From Bacillota bacterium (lineage in GTDB: Bacteria > Bacillota > UBA4882 > UBA8346), in assembly GCA_023394955.1 (NCBI GenBank), contig JAEWZY010000082.1, positions 1 through 38,622 on the forward strand: a DNA stretch of 38,622 nucleotides. Direction: 5' to 3'. Shown here piece by piece: positions 15,291 to 22,915 of this stretch (the first letter of the stretch is position 1; each line of letters starts with the position of its first letter). The notes beneath the pieces are model-generated. The model saw only the letters and a program-made list of their open reading frames with translations, was not told the DNA's origin and searched no databases. Made by a program: the position numbers and the translations under genes.

Positions 15291-16169
15291 CTATTCTTCG
15301 ACCACCGGATTTACCAATTCCCCAACTTGTTCGATAACTACTCTGACTTCATCACCGTGTTTCAAGAATACCGGCGGTTGCCTGGTAAACCCGACTCCCG
15401 AAGGGGTGCCGGTGGCGATGATGTCTCCCATTTCCAACGTGAATAACTGGGAAAGAAACGCAATCAGCCTCGGGATATTGAAGATCAGCTTGTCCGTTGA
15501 AGAGTCCTGCATCCTTCTTCCGTTTAACTCTAAGCCAATCTTTAAGCTATGAGGATCCGGTATTTCATCCTTGGTTACAATGAATGGGCCTAAGGGCGCA
15601 AAAGTATCCAAAGCTTTTCCTTTAATCCACTGTCCGCCGCGAAATTGCAAATCCCTGGCGCTGACGTCGTTGAAGGCGGTATAACCGGCCACGTGCTCCA
15701 TGGCTTGGGCTTCCGGAATATGTTTGCCCGGTTGACCGATGAGCACCGCCAACTCCGCTTCATAATCGATCTGGTTTGATACCTTGGGAATAATAATCGC
15801 TTCTTCCGGCCCGATGATCGAAGACTTAAATTTGCAGAAAAATACCGGTTCCTCCGGAAGGTCCATTTCCGATTCAGCAGCATGTTCATTATAATTCAAC
15901 CCGATACAGATAATTTTATCCGGGTCGGATATCGGGGGGAGAATCTTTAAATCCGCCAAAGGATAACTGACATAGTTTTGATTAGCCGCCGCAAGCATTA
16001 ATACCAAGTCGTTTATATGCGTCAGTAACGGGCGGACTTGAGAAAATACCGATTCACACTTTTGAAACTCAGGCATTATCCCAGCTGTTTTCCCGAGATC
16101 AATTACAGCTTCGCCCCTAACTATCCCGGTAAAAATTCGTTCTCCCATTTTGAATCTGCCTAATTTCAT
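15291..16169 (-). CDS. Fumarylacetoacetate hydrolase (FAH) family protein
   Basis: The C-terminal catalytic FAH domain starts around residue 70 with IICIGLNYNEHAAES. Metal ligands are expected in EPVFFCKF and DYEAELAVLIG, and the end GDIIATGTPSGVGF is characteristic. Family members cleave C-C bonds of acylpyruvates or hydrate/decarboxylate 2-oxo acids; a sugar-acid or aromatic pathway is usual. ATG 16169 is chosen because GGGAGG lies upstream with good spacing, giving 292 residues. It follows the hydroxyacid dehydrogenase by 133 bases on the same strand and is probably the last gene of the catabolic operon, though it could have its own promoter. Confidence 0.87.
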   Translation of the reverse strand: MKLGRFKMGERIFTGIVRGEAVIDLGKTAGIMPEFQKCESVFSQVRPLLTHINDLVLMLAAANQNYVSYPLADLKILPPISDPDKIICIGLNYNEHAAESEMDLPEEPVFFCKFKSSIIGPEEAIIIPKVSNQIDYEAELAVLIGQPGKHIPEAQAMEHVAGYTAFNDVSARDLQFRGGQWIKGKALDTFAPLGPFIVTKDEIPDPHSLKIGLELNGRRMQDSSTDKLIFNIPRLIAFLSQLFTLEMGDIIATGTPSGVGFTRQPPVFLKHGDEVRVVIEQVGELVNPVVEE

Positions 16170-16302
16170 TTGAAAGCCTCCCTGAATCATGGTCAGTTAC
16201 TATATTTTAATTTTAAAGCCACGAGTGGATTTGAAAATAACTACGCCTCTATTTAGTCATTCCGCCAACTAACAGAAGACTAATGATTTATTAAATTCTA
16301 AT

Positions 16303-17274
16303 TCACCGAATCATTGCCCTCCGGATTTCCGGAATCAGGGTCAGGCTTTCAAATTGATTATTGTAATAATTAATAACCTCTTTAATGCATCTTTGAGCCA
16401 TTCTATCGTTTGCTTCGATTGTATTTGAACCCACATGCGAAGTCAAGAGAACATTTGGTAATGTTCTTAAGTCTTTTCCAGGGTAAGGCTGATATGGCTC
16501 GTTATTATAGACATCCAACGCGGCTCCGGCGATATTTCCCGAAACCAACGCATCGTATAGATCAGGCTCGTTGATTAATCTCCCCCTAGCGGTGTTAACT
16601 AGAAAAACCCCTTTTTGCATCAGATTAAAGTTGGCTTTGTTAAAAAAGCCCTCGTTATCTTTGTTAACCGACATATGAATTGATACAAAATCTGCGTCCG
16701 CAACGCATTCCTGGTAATTATCGCTATATAAGTCGGCCAAATTATCCTTGTTGTCTTGTAAATACAAATCAAAAGCATTAATCTTCATCCCAAAGCCATA
16801 CTTCCCAATCTGTGCCGTTTTTCTCCCTATCTTACCAAATCCTAAAATTGCTAAGGTTTTACCATTCAATTCGAGACCGGTGGTTCCGTTCCAGATTTCT
16901 TTCTTAACATTGAAATGGGTTTCGGGAATATTTCTTATTAAGCTCATCAGTAGAGCAATGGCAAATTCGGCGACGGAATCATCAAGTGTATTTGGGGTAT
17001 ATGCAACATAAATGTTTCGGTTTAAACAAGTATCAAGCGGAACTGAATCATAACCGACTCCAAACCGAATTACTAAGGATTTCTCCTTAATCTGTTCGTA
17101 AAAATTGGGGAAATATTTTTCCGCGCCAATAATAAAACATCCGGCGCCAGTTTCTTGCTGAGCATTGACCATACGTTCCTGTTCGGAAAGGTCAAACCTA
17201 ATAAATTCTAAGTTGGAACCTTTAAAGACACTTTCCGCCTTTTGATAAATATTTTCTTGAATAATTACTTTCAT
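16303..17274 (-). CDS. D-2-hydroxyacid dehydrogenase (NAD-binding)
   Basis: The two-domain D-isomer-specific dehydrogenase family reduces 2-oxo acids reversibly. The dinucleotide loop is LGFGKIGRKTAQIG (residues about 142-155). Catalytic residues expected in the family are visible: Arg in NTARGRLI, Glu in NNEPYQPYP and His in TSHVGSNT. The open frame continues upstream, but ATG 17274 has GAGGGGA at the right distance and begins MKVIIQENIY, giving 323 residues. It follows the aldolase gene after 13 bases, so both are in one transcript and the oxo acid made or used there is probably its substrate. Confidence 0.9.
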   Translation of the reverse strand: MKVIIQENIYQKAESVFKGSNLEFIRFDLSEQERMVNAQQETGAGCFIIGAEKYFPNFYEQIKEKSLVIRFGVGYDSVPLDTCLNRNIYVAYTPNTLDDSVAEFAIALLMSLIRNIPETHFNVKKEIWNGTTGLELNGKTLAILGFGKIGRKTAQIGKYGFGMKINAFDLYLQDNKDNLADLYSDNYQECVADADFVSIHMSVNKDNEGFFNKANFNLMQKGVFLVNTARGRLINEPDLYDALVSGNIAGAALDVYNNEPYQPYPGKDLRTLPNVLLTSHVGSNTIEANDRMAQRCIKEVINYYNNQFESLTLIPEIRRAMIR

Positions 17275-17287
17275 TGCTTCCCCTCGT

Positions 17288-18040
17288 TTATAAGAATTCT
17301 TTAATCGCTGAACTGACAAGGATCGTATCCATACTACAAGCGATAAATTGAAAACCATCTTTAATGTAATCTTGCATTTTGATCCGAGTTGGAGTCAGTT
17401 CATGTAAACCTAAAGCTATTTGATAATTTTTTGCCTTAGCCTTTATTTCATTCATTACTTTTTTAAAATCTTGGTTTTCAAAATCGCCTGGAATCCCCAT
17501 TGAGCCTGATAAATCATATGGACCGATAAAAATCGTATCCACATATTGGTTTGATAAAATTTTATCTAAATCGTTGACTGCATTGATATGCTCAATCATA
17601 ATGGCTAATAACGTCAGATCATTAGCTTTTTTAAAATAAAAATCTGAATAATTTCCATATCCTGTCGCTCTAGGCAAAGCGAATGATCTGGAACCAACCG
17701 GAGAATACTTGGCGTATGAAACAGCTCTCTCCACATCGTGTTTTGATTTGATCATGGGAACAATAACTCCGGTCGCCCCAGCGTCTAATGCTTTTTTAAA
17801 TTCTTTCTCTTCATTAACAGCCAACCTTACAAATGGCTCCGCGCCTTTATTTTCAATACCAATAATTAGGTTTTGTAATGTTTCGGTGGTTGTTACCGAA
17901 TGTTCCATATCGACACATACCCAATCAAATCCGCTCATCGCCATAATTTCCGCCATTGCGACCGATCCGCTTAGACACCATCCGCCTAACGATGCCTGGC
18001 CGGAACGGATTTTACTCTTTACAATATTTTCTTTCTTCAT
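17288..18040 (-). CDS. HpcH/HpaI-type class II aldolase
   Basis: Family members cleave or form 2-oxo-3-deoxy acids (4-hydroxy-2-oxoheptanedioate, 2-dehydro-3-deoxyglucarate and similar) to pyruvate plus an aldehyde, using a divalent metal. Visible family residues include CVDMEHS (catalytic His at about 47), FVRLAVNEE (Arg at about 72), the metal Glu in IMIEHIN, and the Asp in FIGPYDLSGSMG. Length 250 is normal. AAGGAGAG precedes the ATG. Its position between transporter genes and a dehydrogenase supports a catabolic role on a sugar-acid-like compound. Exact substrate unknown. Confidence 0.9.
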   Translation of the reverse strand: MKKENIVKSKIRSGQASLGGWCLSGSVAMAEIMAMSGFDWVCVDMEHSVTTTETLQNLIIGIENKGAEPFVRLAVNEEKEFKKALDAGATGVIVPMIKSKHDVERAVSYAKYSPVGSRSFALPRATGYGNYSDFYFKKANDLTLLAIMIEHINAVNDLDKILSNQYVDTIFIGPYDLSGSMGIPGDFENQDFKKVMNEIKAKAKNYQIALGLHELTPTRIKMQDYIKDGFQFIACSMDTILVSSAIKEFL

Positions 18041-18055
18041 AGTTGCTCTCCTTGT

Positions 18056-18895
18056 TTATTTGACCCCACTGGATATTTCCGCCGGATTAAAATGGCGTTG
18101 AAACACAATAAATAAAATCGTCATTGGTAGAATTGCCATCATTACTGTCGCGCCTAATTTCCCCCATTCGATCCCAAGCTCGGTAAAGAACTGGTAAACC
18201 CCGACCGGAAGAGTCTTCAATTCATTTTTAGTGATAAAAGTCGAAGCCATGATGAATTCCCGCCAAACAAGGACCAACGTATAAAGAGAGACGGCGCCGA
18301 TACCAGGTATGCTTTCGGGAATAATGATTTGATATAGAATTTTAAGGCGTGAGCATCCATCTAACATCGCCGCCTCATCCAAAGCTTTCGGGAGACTATC
18401 GAAATGGGCTTTTAACAGCCAGGTCGATATCGGAAGGGCCTGAACCACATAAACTAAAAAAAGTGAAAAATGAGTATTAATTAGTTGTAATTTAAGAAAC
18501 ATCAAATATAACGGTACAATAATTGTAACCCCCGATATCATAACACTAGCCAGCATTAGCACCAATAATACAGACTTTCCCCGAAATTCATATCTTGAAA
18601 ATCCATAACCGGCTAAAGTCCCAAAGAATAAGACTCCTAATATGGTAGTAAACCCCATTAATAAAGAATTAAATAAATACCTGGGAATCAAAGAGCCTTC
18701 AAAAAGATATTTATAATTCTCTACGGTAATTATTCGAGGGAAAATTTTTGGCGGAAATTCCCTAGTTAAGATTTCGGGTTTAACTGAAGTCGATAACATC
18801 CATAATAAAGGCAATAACGAAAAGAATAGAAATAATAATAAGAAACTGTAAACCACTATATTTTTGACCACTTTTTGGGAGTTAATAGTATTCAT
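18056..18895 (-). CDS. Sugar-type ABC transporter permease (MalG/UgpE-like)
   Basis: A six-segment inner-membrane permease of the CUT1 family, 279 residues, with the coupling motif EAAMLDGCSRLKILYQIIIPES. The N-terminal part (LLPLLWMLSTSVKPEI) is typical of the second permease. It overlaps the preceding permease gene by 4 bases (ATGA) and has GGAGGG in front. CUT1 systems usually carry sugars or glycerol-phosphate-like compounds, but some take up other polar molecules. No ATPase gene accompanies it, so a shared MsmX/MsmK-type ATPase is expected elsewhere. Confidence 0.92.
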   Translation of the reverse strand: MNTINSQKVVKNIVVYSFLLLFLFFSLLPLLWMLSTSVKPEILTREFPPKIFPRIITVENYKYLFEGSLIPRYLFNSLLMGFTTILGVLFFGTLAGYGFSRYEFRGKSVLLVLMLASVMISGVTIIVPLYLMFLKLQLINTHFSLFLVYVVQALPISTWLLKAHFDSLPKALDEAAMLDGCSRLKILYQIIIPESIPGIGAVSLYTLVLVWREFIMASTFITKNELKTLPVGVYQFFTELGIEWGKLGATVMMAILPMTILFIVFQRHFNPAEISSGVK

Positions 18896-19788
18896 GATTG
18901 CCCTCCCTTATCCCCCAACATGCGGAAGTATACAACCGCCAGGACGAGATTAATTATTAACAGAATAACCGCGACCGCCGAACTATAACCGATATTAAAA
19001 TAGGACATGCTCTCCTTATACATATGCAGCGCTAAGGTCTCCGTTAAACGCATCGGTCCCCCTCCGGTAACCACAAGGACCACATCAACCATGTTTAAAG
19101 CTCTCATACTCATTAGAATAAGTAGCACAAGTATTGAAGGCGTTAATAAAGGCAACAAAATATAGCGAAAGATTTTTCGGTAGTTTGCCCCATCGACTCT
19201 CGCCGCTTCCAATAAACTAGGATCAATCCCCTGAAGTCCGGCAAGAATAAATACTGCCACATATCCCAGACTCCGCCACGAGTCTACAATAATAATCAAT
19301 AGTAGGGCCCAATTGGGATTATATAAAAAGTCAGGGCGAAAGGAAAAAATTTTTTCAATATAATACGATAAAAAACCAATATCCGGTGAAAGGATCCACC
19401 TCCAACAGACACCCGCTACCACAGCTGTAAATGTCCATGGAATAATTGAAATCGAACGAAAAAAAGTCGAAAACTTAATTTTTTGATTCAAGGCTAAAGC
19501 AAGCAAAAAACCCGGAACCATAGTGAAAAATAAACTTCCTAAAAGGTACAGAATCGTTACATTAACGGTTTGTAATGAAGCCGGTTTAAAAAAATCAGTA
19601 TAATTTTTAAACCCGATATATACATCTGGGTTAATTAGATCAATTTTATACAAACTTAAATAAGCCACATAAATTATTGGGAAAAGGGTTATAAAAGCCA
19701 AGATCATAAATGCGGGACTGATAAACAAGTATGGCTCAAGCATTTTACCGTATTTTTTATAAAAAGTTCGGATGCTGTTTTTGACCAT
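18892..19788 (-). CDS. Sugar-type ABC transporter permease (MalF/UgpA-like)
   Basis: First permease of the pair (298 residues, six hydrophobic segments), with YLFISPAFMILAFITLFPI near the N-terminus and the coupling loop EAARVDGANYRKIFRYILLP. AAGGAG lies about 10 bases before the ATG. A 70-base structured element separates it from the creatininase gene upstream, which may tune permease expression relative to the binding protein. Partner of the MalG-like permease with which it overlaps. Confidence 0.92.
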   Translation of the reverse strand: MVKNSIRTFYKKYGKMLEPYLFISPAFMILAFITLFPIIYVAYLSLYKIDLINPDVYIGFKNYTDFFKPASLQTVNVTILYLLGSLFFTMVPGFLLALALNQKIKFSTFFRSISIIPWTFTAVVAGVCWRWILSPDIGFLSYYIEKIFSFRPDFLYNPNWALLLIIIVDSWRSLGYVAVFILAGLQGIDPSLLEAARVDGANYRKIFRYILLPLLTPSILVLLILMSMRALNMVDVVLVVTGGGPMRLTETLALHMYKESMSYFNIGYSSAVAVILLIINLVLAVVYFRMLGDKGGQS

Positions 19789-19872
19789 GCCAAATTCTCC
19801 TTCCGGAAGAATATCCTGTTGAAATAAATCCCTATCATCGAATTAGATTGTGGTTTAGTCTATCAAGATGCC

Positions 19873-19945
19873 CTGATTGAGCGGAGGTAAAACCGTTATA
19901 CCTTAGCCCCGCAAGCTTTGGAAGGTTGTACTCGCTCAATCAAGG
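19873..19945 (-). ncRNA. Structured intergenic element between creatininase and permease genes
   Basis: Perfect 10-base outer arms, TGATTGAGCG (19874-19883) and CGCTCAATCA (19933-19942), enclose about 50 bases. The interior can form a second stem (AGGTA / TACCT near 19885-19903) and possibly a weaker third (CCTT / AAGG). Read in the direction of the operon this resembles a three-way-junction RNA. There is no T-run, so it is not a plain terminator. It may be an mRNA-processing or attenuation element, or a small mobile repeat remnant. Confidence 0.5.
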
Positions 19946-19974
19946 AACGCTCTTTAACGATGTAGTTTATGGAA

Positions 19975-20745
19975 TTATTTCTTTTTGTTGTGATCTTCTC
20001 GAATTACGTTAGAAAGTAGATCTACAATCCGATTGATCATTTTCTCTCCTTTTTCCCGGGTACCCCATTTGGGATTGCCGGTGTAACCTTTTTGGTTCAC
20101 CTCGCAAAAACGACGGAATTCATAAGAATCAACCGTTAAAGGATGCGGATCTTCCGTTACAAATTCCGCTCTTTCCAGTTCATCTTCTCTTATGGTTTCC
20201 GGAGCCAAGTACTTCCGGAAGGAAGTTTCCACTTCACCGGCATGGCCGACTCCGGGCAAATCTTTAATATAACTATTCCATTCATTGTTGATAACATCCC
20301 AATAATTTAACACGATAGGCGAATGGTCTAGTTCATTTCCGATTTGACTGGCTACCGCCCGCAGCGGTACTTCGTTTCCGCCATGTCCGTTTATCAAAAA
20401 AATGCGCCGGACATTATGTCTGACTAAAGATTCGCAGACATCGTAAATTAAAGATAAAAACGTTGGTAAATTGATAGTGATGGTCCCCGGAAACTCCCGA
20501 TGATGCGGTGAGTATCCCGTCCAGATTGTTGGTGTCTTGTAGATTAACATCTCGCTTTTTAACCTTTGAACAACCATATCGGTAACTTTTGTAACATAAA
20601 AACTATCACAGTTTACAGGCATATGGGGCCCATGTTGCTCATTTGACCCGGTTGGAACAACGACAGTCACGCCTTCTTCAAACACAGCTTTTGCTTCTTT
20701 CCAAGTTAAATCACTTAATAACATTAAATTTCGATAGTCGCTCAT
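19975..20745 (-). CDS. Creatininase-family metal-dependent hydrolase
   Basis: The family fold has metal ligands visible as GSNEQHGPHMPVNCD (Glu36, His38, Asp47), INGHGGNE (His121) and HAGEVETS (about 168-175). Known members open cyclic amides (creatinine), deformylate purine-derived FAPy compounds, process mycofactocin (MftE) or hydrolyse keto-inositols, so the shared theme is hydrolysis of a ring or amide. Length 256 is typical. GGAGGG is 6 bases before the ATG. It lies between the binding protein and the permeases, which suggests that the transported compound, or an early intermediate, is its substrate. No mycofactocin genes are near, which argues against MftE. Confidence 0.88.
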   Translation of the reverse strand: MSDYRNLMLLSDLTWKEAKAVFEEGVTVVVPTGSNEQHGPHMPVNCDSFYVTKVTDMVVQRLKSEMLIYKTPTIWTGYSPHHREFPGTITINLPTFLSLIYDVCESLVRHNVRRIFLINGHGGNEVPLRAVASQIGNELDHSPIVLNYWDVINNEWNSYIKDLPGVGHAGEVETSFRKYLAPETIREDELERAEFVTEDPHPLTVDSYEFRRFCEVNQKGYTGNPKWGTREKGEKMINRIVDLLSNVIREDHNKKK

Positions 20746-20768
20746 TTTTGTCCCTCCAAAGTATTTTA

Positions 20769-20797
20769 TTGGGGAGTCAGCTTAAGACTCCCCAATA
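20769..20797 (-). other. Perfect hairpin 3' of the solute-binding protein gene
   Basis: ATTGGGGAGTC and GACTCCCCAAT form an 11-base perfect stem with a 7-base loop, 5 bases after the stop of the binding-protein gene. It is not followed by a T-run in the operon direction (AATAAAATAC), so it is more likely a 3'-stabilising or processing hairpin of the abundant binding-protein mRNA than a terminator. Confidence 0.75.
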
Positions 20798-20802
20798 TTC
20801 AT

Positions 20803-22122
20803 TTAACGACCGAGCCTGGCATCATACTCTTTTTGAGCATTTTTAAGCAAATCGTCAATGGGGCGCAATTTAAGCACTGCTGCCTGAACTGTCCTCCCTA
20901 CGGTATCAGCCCAATAATCCCACTCTAAGATTTCCTCGTCAAACCGTGTGGCTTCAATCGAATACTCAGATAAAAATCTCATGTCCGGCGATTCAGAAAA
21001 AACCGGATCTTTGGAAACCGATATCCGCGGCGATAATCCACGTTGGTATCTAGCCATGCCTATATAGGCTTCCTTACTCATTAAGCTCTTTAAAAATTCC
21101 CAAGCAGCTTCCCTTTTGTTTGAGTCTTTCCCGGCTTTGGTGGACATAACCCAACCAAACAACTCACCCCAACAGGCACTCTTACCGCCTTTTTGGGCTG
21201 CCGGAATCGGCGCCATTTTTGCCTTATCACCCAAAGCATCTAACGCTGGGGGATACTCTTCGGCGCCACGGAAAGTCATCGCGATTTGGCCGCTGCGGAA
21301 GAGACTCATATATTCCTTATCCCATGAACTCGATCCTTTAGGAGTAATCTTATGTAGGTTTACATTATTCGAATAGAACTCCAAAGCCTTTCGCGCGGCC
21401 GGGGTATCAAACAAAGCTCTACCGTTCTTATCGACTGTTTCCCCTCCAAATAGCCATACTAATGTTTCAAAATTTTGAAAGATGAACGGCGGATGAATCA
21501 TGCTTGAAGGTATACCAAACCCATACACTTCAGGGTCTCCGTCTTTATTCCGGTCAATAGTAAGTTTTTTAGCGGTCGCCACCAGTTCATCCAGGGTTTC
21601 CGGAGCTTTGGTGATTCCAGCCTCATCGAACAAAGATTGGTTATAAAACAATACATGGGGTAGATTATAAGCCGGTACAAAATAAATTTTATTGTTGACT
21701 TTCATATTTCTTTCAAAAAGTTCTTTATTAAAATCTTTCCAATCAAACTTAAATTGGTCCAGCGGGTAAAGATAGCCGGATTTGGCCAATTTATATTGGG
21801 TGCCGTTGTTGGCCATAATAATGTCGGGCGGATCGCCGGCTCTCGATCTATTAATAAAAGTACTGGTAATTGAATCGTAAGCTACCGGTTCTACCTCAAC
21901 CTTTACGTCTGGGTGAGCTTTCCGGAAATTTTGGACGATATCGAAAAACCACAAACGGCGGGGAACTACATCTTCTCTCTTCCCGGTCTTTAAGGGATCT
22001 ACGATTCTCCAGTGTTCGGGAACACACACTTTTAAGGTAACCTGTTTTGGAGCAGCCTGAATTTGGATAAAGCAACTTAGAACCAGACCAACCATTAAAA
22101 CTAAAATCAAACCTCTTCGCAT
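20803..22122 (-). CDS. ABC transporter solute-binding protein, family 1
   Basis: Extracellular binding protein of the CUT1 importer, 439 residues. A signal peptide covers residues 1 to about 24 (hydrophobic LILVLMVGLVL, likely cut after IQA). The mature part opens with VTLKVCVPEHWR and shows FRKAHPDVKVEVEPVAYD, GDPPDIIMANN and AMTFRGAEEYPPALDAL, all typical of family 1. AAGGAGGGG stands before the ATG. A 3' hairpin and the downstream structured element suggest it is made in excess of the permeases. The ligand cannot be read from sequence; the surrounding enzymes suggest something other than a simple sugar. Confidence 0.92.
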   Translation of the reverse strand: MRRGLILVLMVGLVLSCFIQIQAAPKQVTLKVCVPEHWRIVDPLKTGKREDVVPRRLWFFDIVQNFRKAHPDVKVEVEPVAYDSITSTFINRSRAGDPPDIIMANNGTQYKLAKSGYLYPLDQFKFDWKDFNKELFERNMKVNNKIYFVPAYNLPHVLFYNQSLFDEAGITKAPETLDELVATAKKLTIDRNKDGDPEVYGFGIPSSMIHPPFIFQNFETLVWLFGGETVDKNGRALFDTPAARKALEFYSNNVNLHKITPKGSSSWDKEYMSLFRSGQIAMTFRGAEEYPPALDALGDKAKMAPIPAAQKGGKSACWGELFGWVMSTKAGKDSNKREAAWEFLKSLMSKEAYIGMARYQRGLSPRISVSKDPVFSESPDMRFLSEYSIEATRFDEEILEWDYWADTVGRTVQAAVLKLRPIDDLLKNAQKEYDARLGR

Positions 22123-22150
22123 CGTTACCCCTCCTTAAGATTGTATTAAT

Positions 22151-22525
22151 TTACTTAGCCGGAATGTACGCAACGGCTTCGATCTCTATTAAAGCATCAC
22201 ATGCGAGTTCCACTTTGACGCAAGAACGGGCGGGTTGATTATCCGAAAAATATTTTCGATAAGCTTCATTCATTTTAGAAAATAAGCTAATATCCGTTAA
22301 AAATACCGTCGTCTTTATAACGTCATCTAATGTTCCTCCGCTCGCTTTAACCAATTCTTCAACCTTTTGGATTACAGCGATAGTTTGATCTTGGATGTTG
22401 TTTCCGACTATCGCTCCTGTCTTGGGATCGGTGGGAACTTGTCCCGAGACGAAGACGAAATCGCCTGCCCGAACAGCTGGTGATAAAGGAACGTCCGGGT
22501 TAGCCATCCCAACAATTTTTTTCAA
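22151..22525 (-). CDS. RidA/YjgF family protein (Rid family)
   Basis: RidA proteins hydrolyse reactive enamine/imine intermediates to 2-oxo acids and ammonia. The conserved Arg (Arg100 in NQPARSCVKVEL) that binds the carboxylate is present, as is the C-terminal EIEAVAYIP. Length 124 is normal. The start appears to be TTG (22525) with GGAGGG 6 bases upstream; an in-frame ATG at 22507 would cut off the first strand. First gene of the long minus-strand operon, so an imine-forming step, or amino-group chemistry, is likely in the pathway. Some Rid subfamilies act in specific catabolic routes rather than general protection. Confidence 0.9.
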   Translation of the reverse strand: MKKIVGMANPDVPLSPAVRAGDFVFVSGQVPTDPKTGAIVGNNIQDQTIAVIQKVEELVKASGGTLDDVIKTTVFLTDISLFSKMNEAYRKYFSDNQPARSCVKVELACDALIEIEAVAYIPAK

Positions 22526-22567
22526 AATAATCCCTCCTTTTTTCGATTAAAACTTAATACCTCGCTC

Positions 22568-22590
22568 TTGTTGTAACAACCTTGTTGCAA
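22568..22590. promoter_or_regulatory. TTGTTG repeat / palindrome upstream of ridA
   Basis: TTGTTG occurs twice (22568 and 22582 regions) with the near-palindrome GTTGTAACAAC between, about 45 bases before the operon start. It is a plausible operator or upstream activator site, inferred from position and symmetry only. Confidence 0.3.
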
Positions 22591-22686
22591 AATTTTAAAA
22601 AACCATCTATAAAAATGTTAGTACAATTTAATAATATTTCATAGTGAGAGACCTCCTGTTTTTTGTCATTATTTTCAAGCCAAAAA

Positions 22687-22706
22687 ATAGTGACTTTTGT
22701 CACTAT
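22687..22706. promoter_or_regulatory. Palindrome in divergent region (candidate response-regulator site)
   Basis: ATAGTGAC-TTTT-GTCACTAT is a perfect 8-base inverted repeat in the 390-base divergent region between ridA and the sensor kinase gene. TTTTTGTCATTATT at about 22663 repeats part of it. NarL-type regulators often bind such short symmetric sites. The rest of 22526-22915 is AT-rich with no gene. Confidence 0.45.
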
Positions 22707-22915
22707 CATTATTTAAATATGACAATTTAAAAATAATGGATAAAACAAAGGCTAGTGATTCAAAAATTGATCACAAACAATATTCTGAATTACCCTTTTA
22801 AAAGAACGGAGCCATAATTTTAAATAACATGTAAATATTGTATTTTATCATAACAGGAAAAAAATAATTTATAAAGAATTATCCTCTATGTATATATTTA
22901 TATATTGGTGAGTAA

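Noticed and set aside
16303..17358. Extended N-terminus of the hydroxyacid dehydrogenase (28 extra residues)
   Set aside because: It overlaps the aldolase gene, is not family-like, and ATG 17274 has a good ribosome site.
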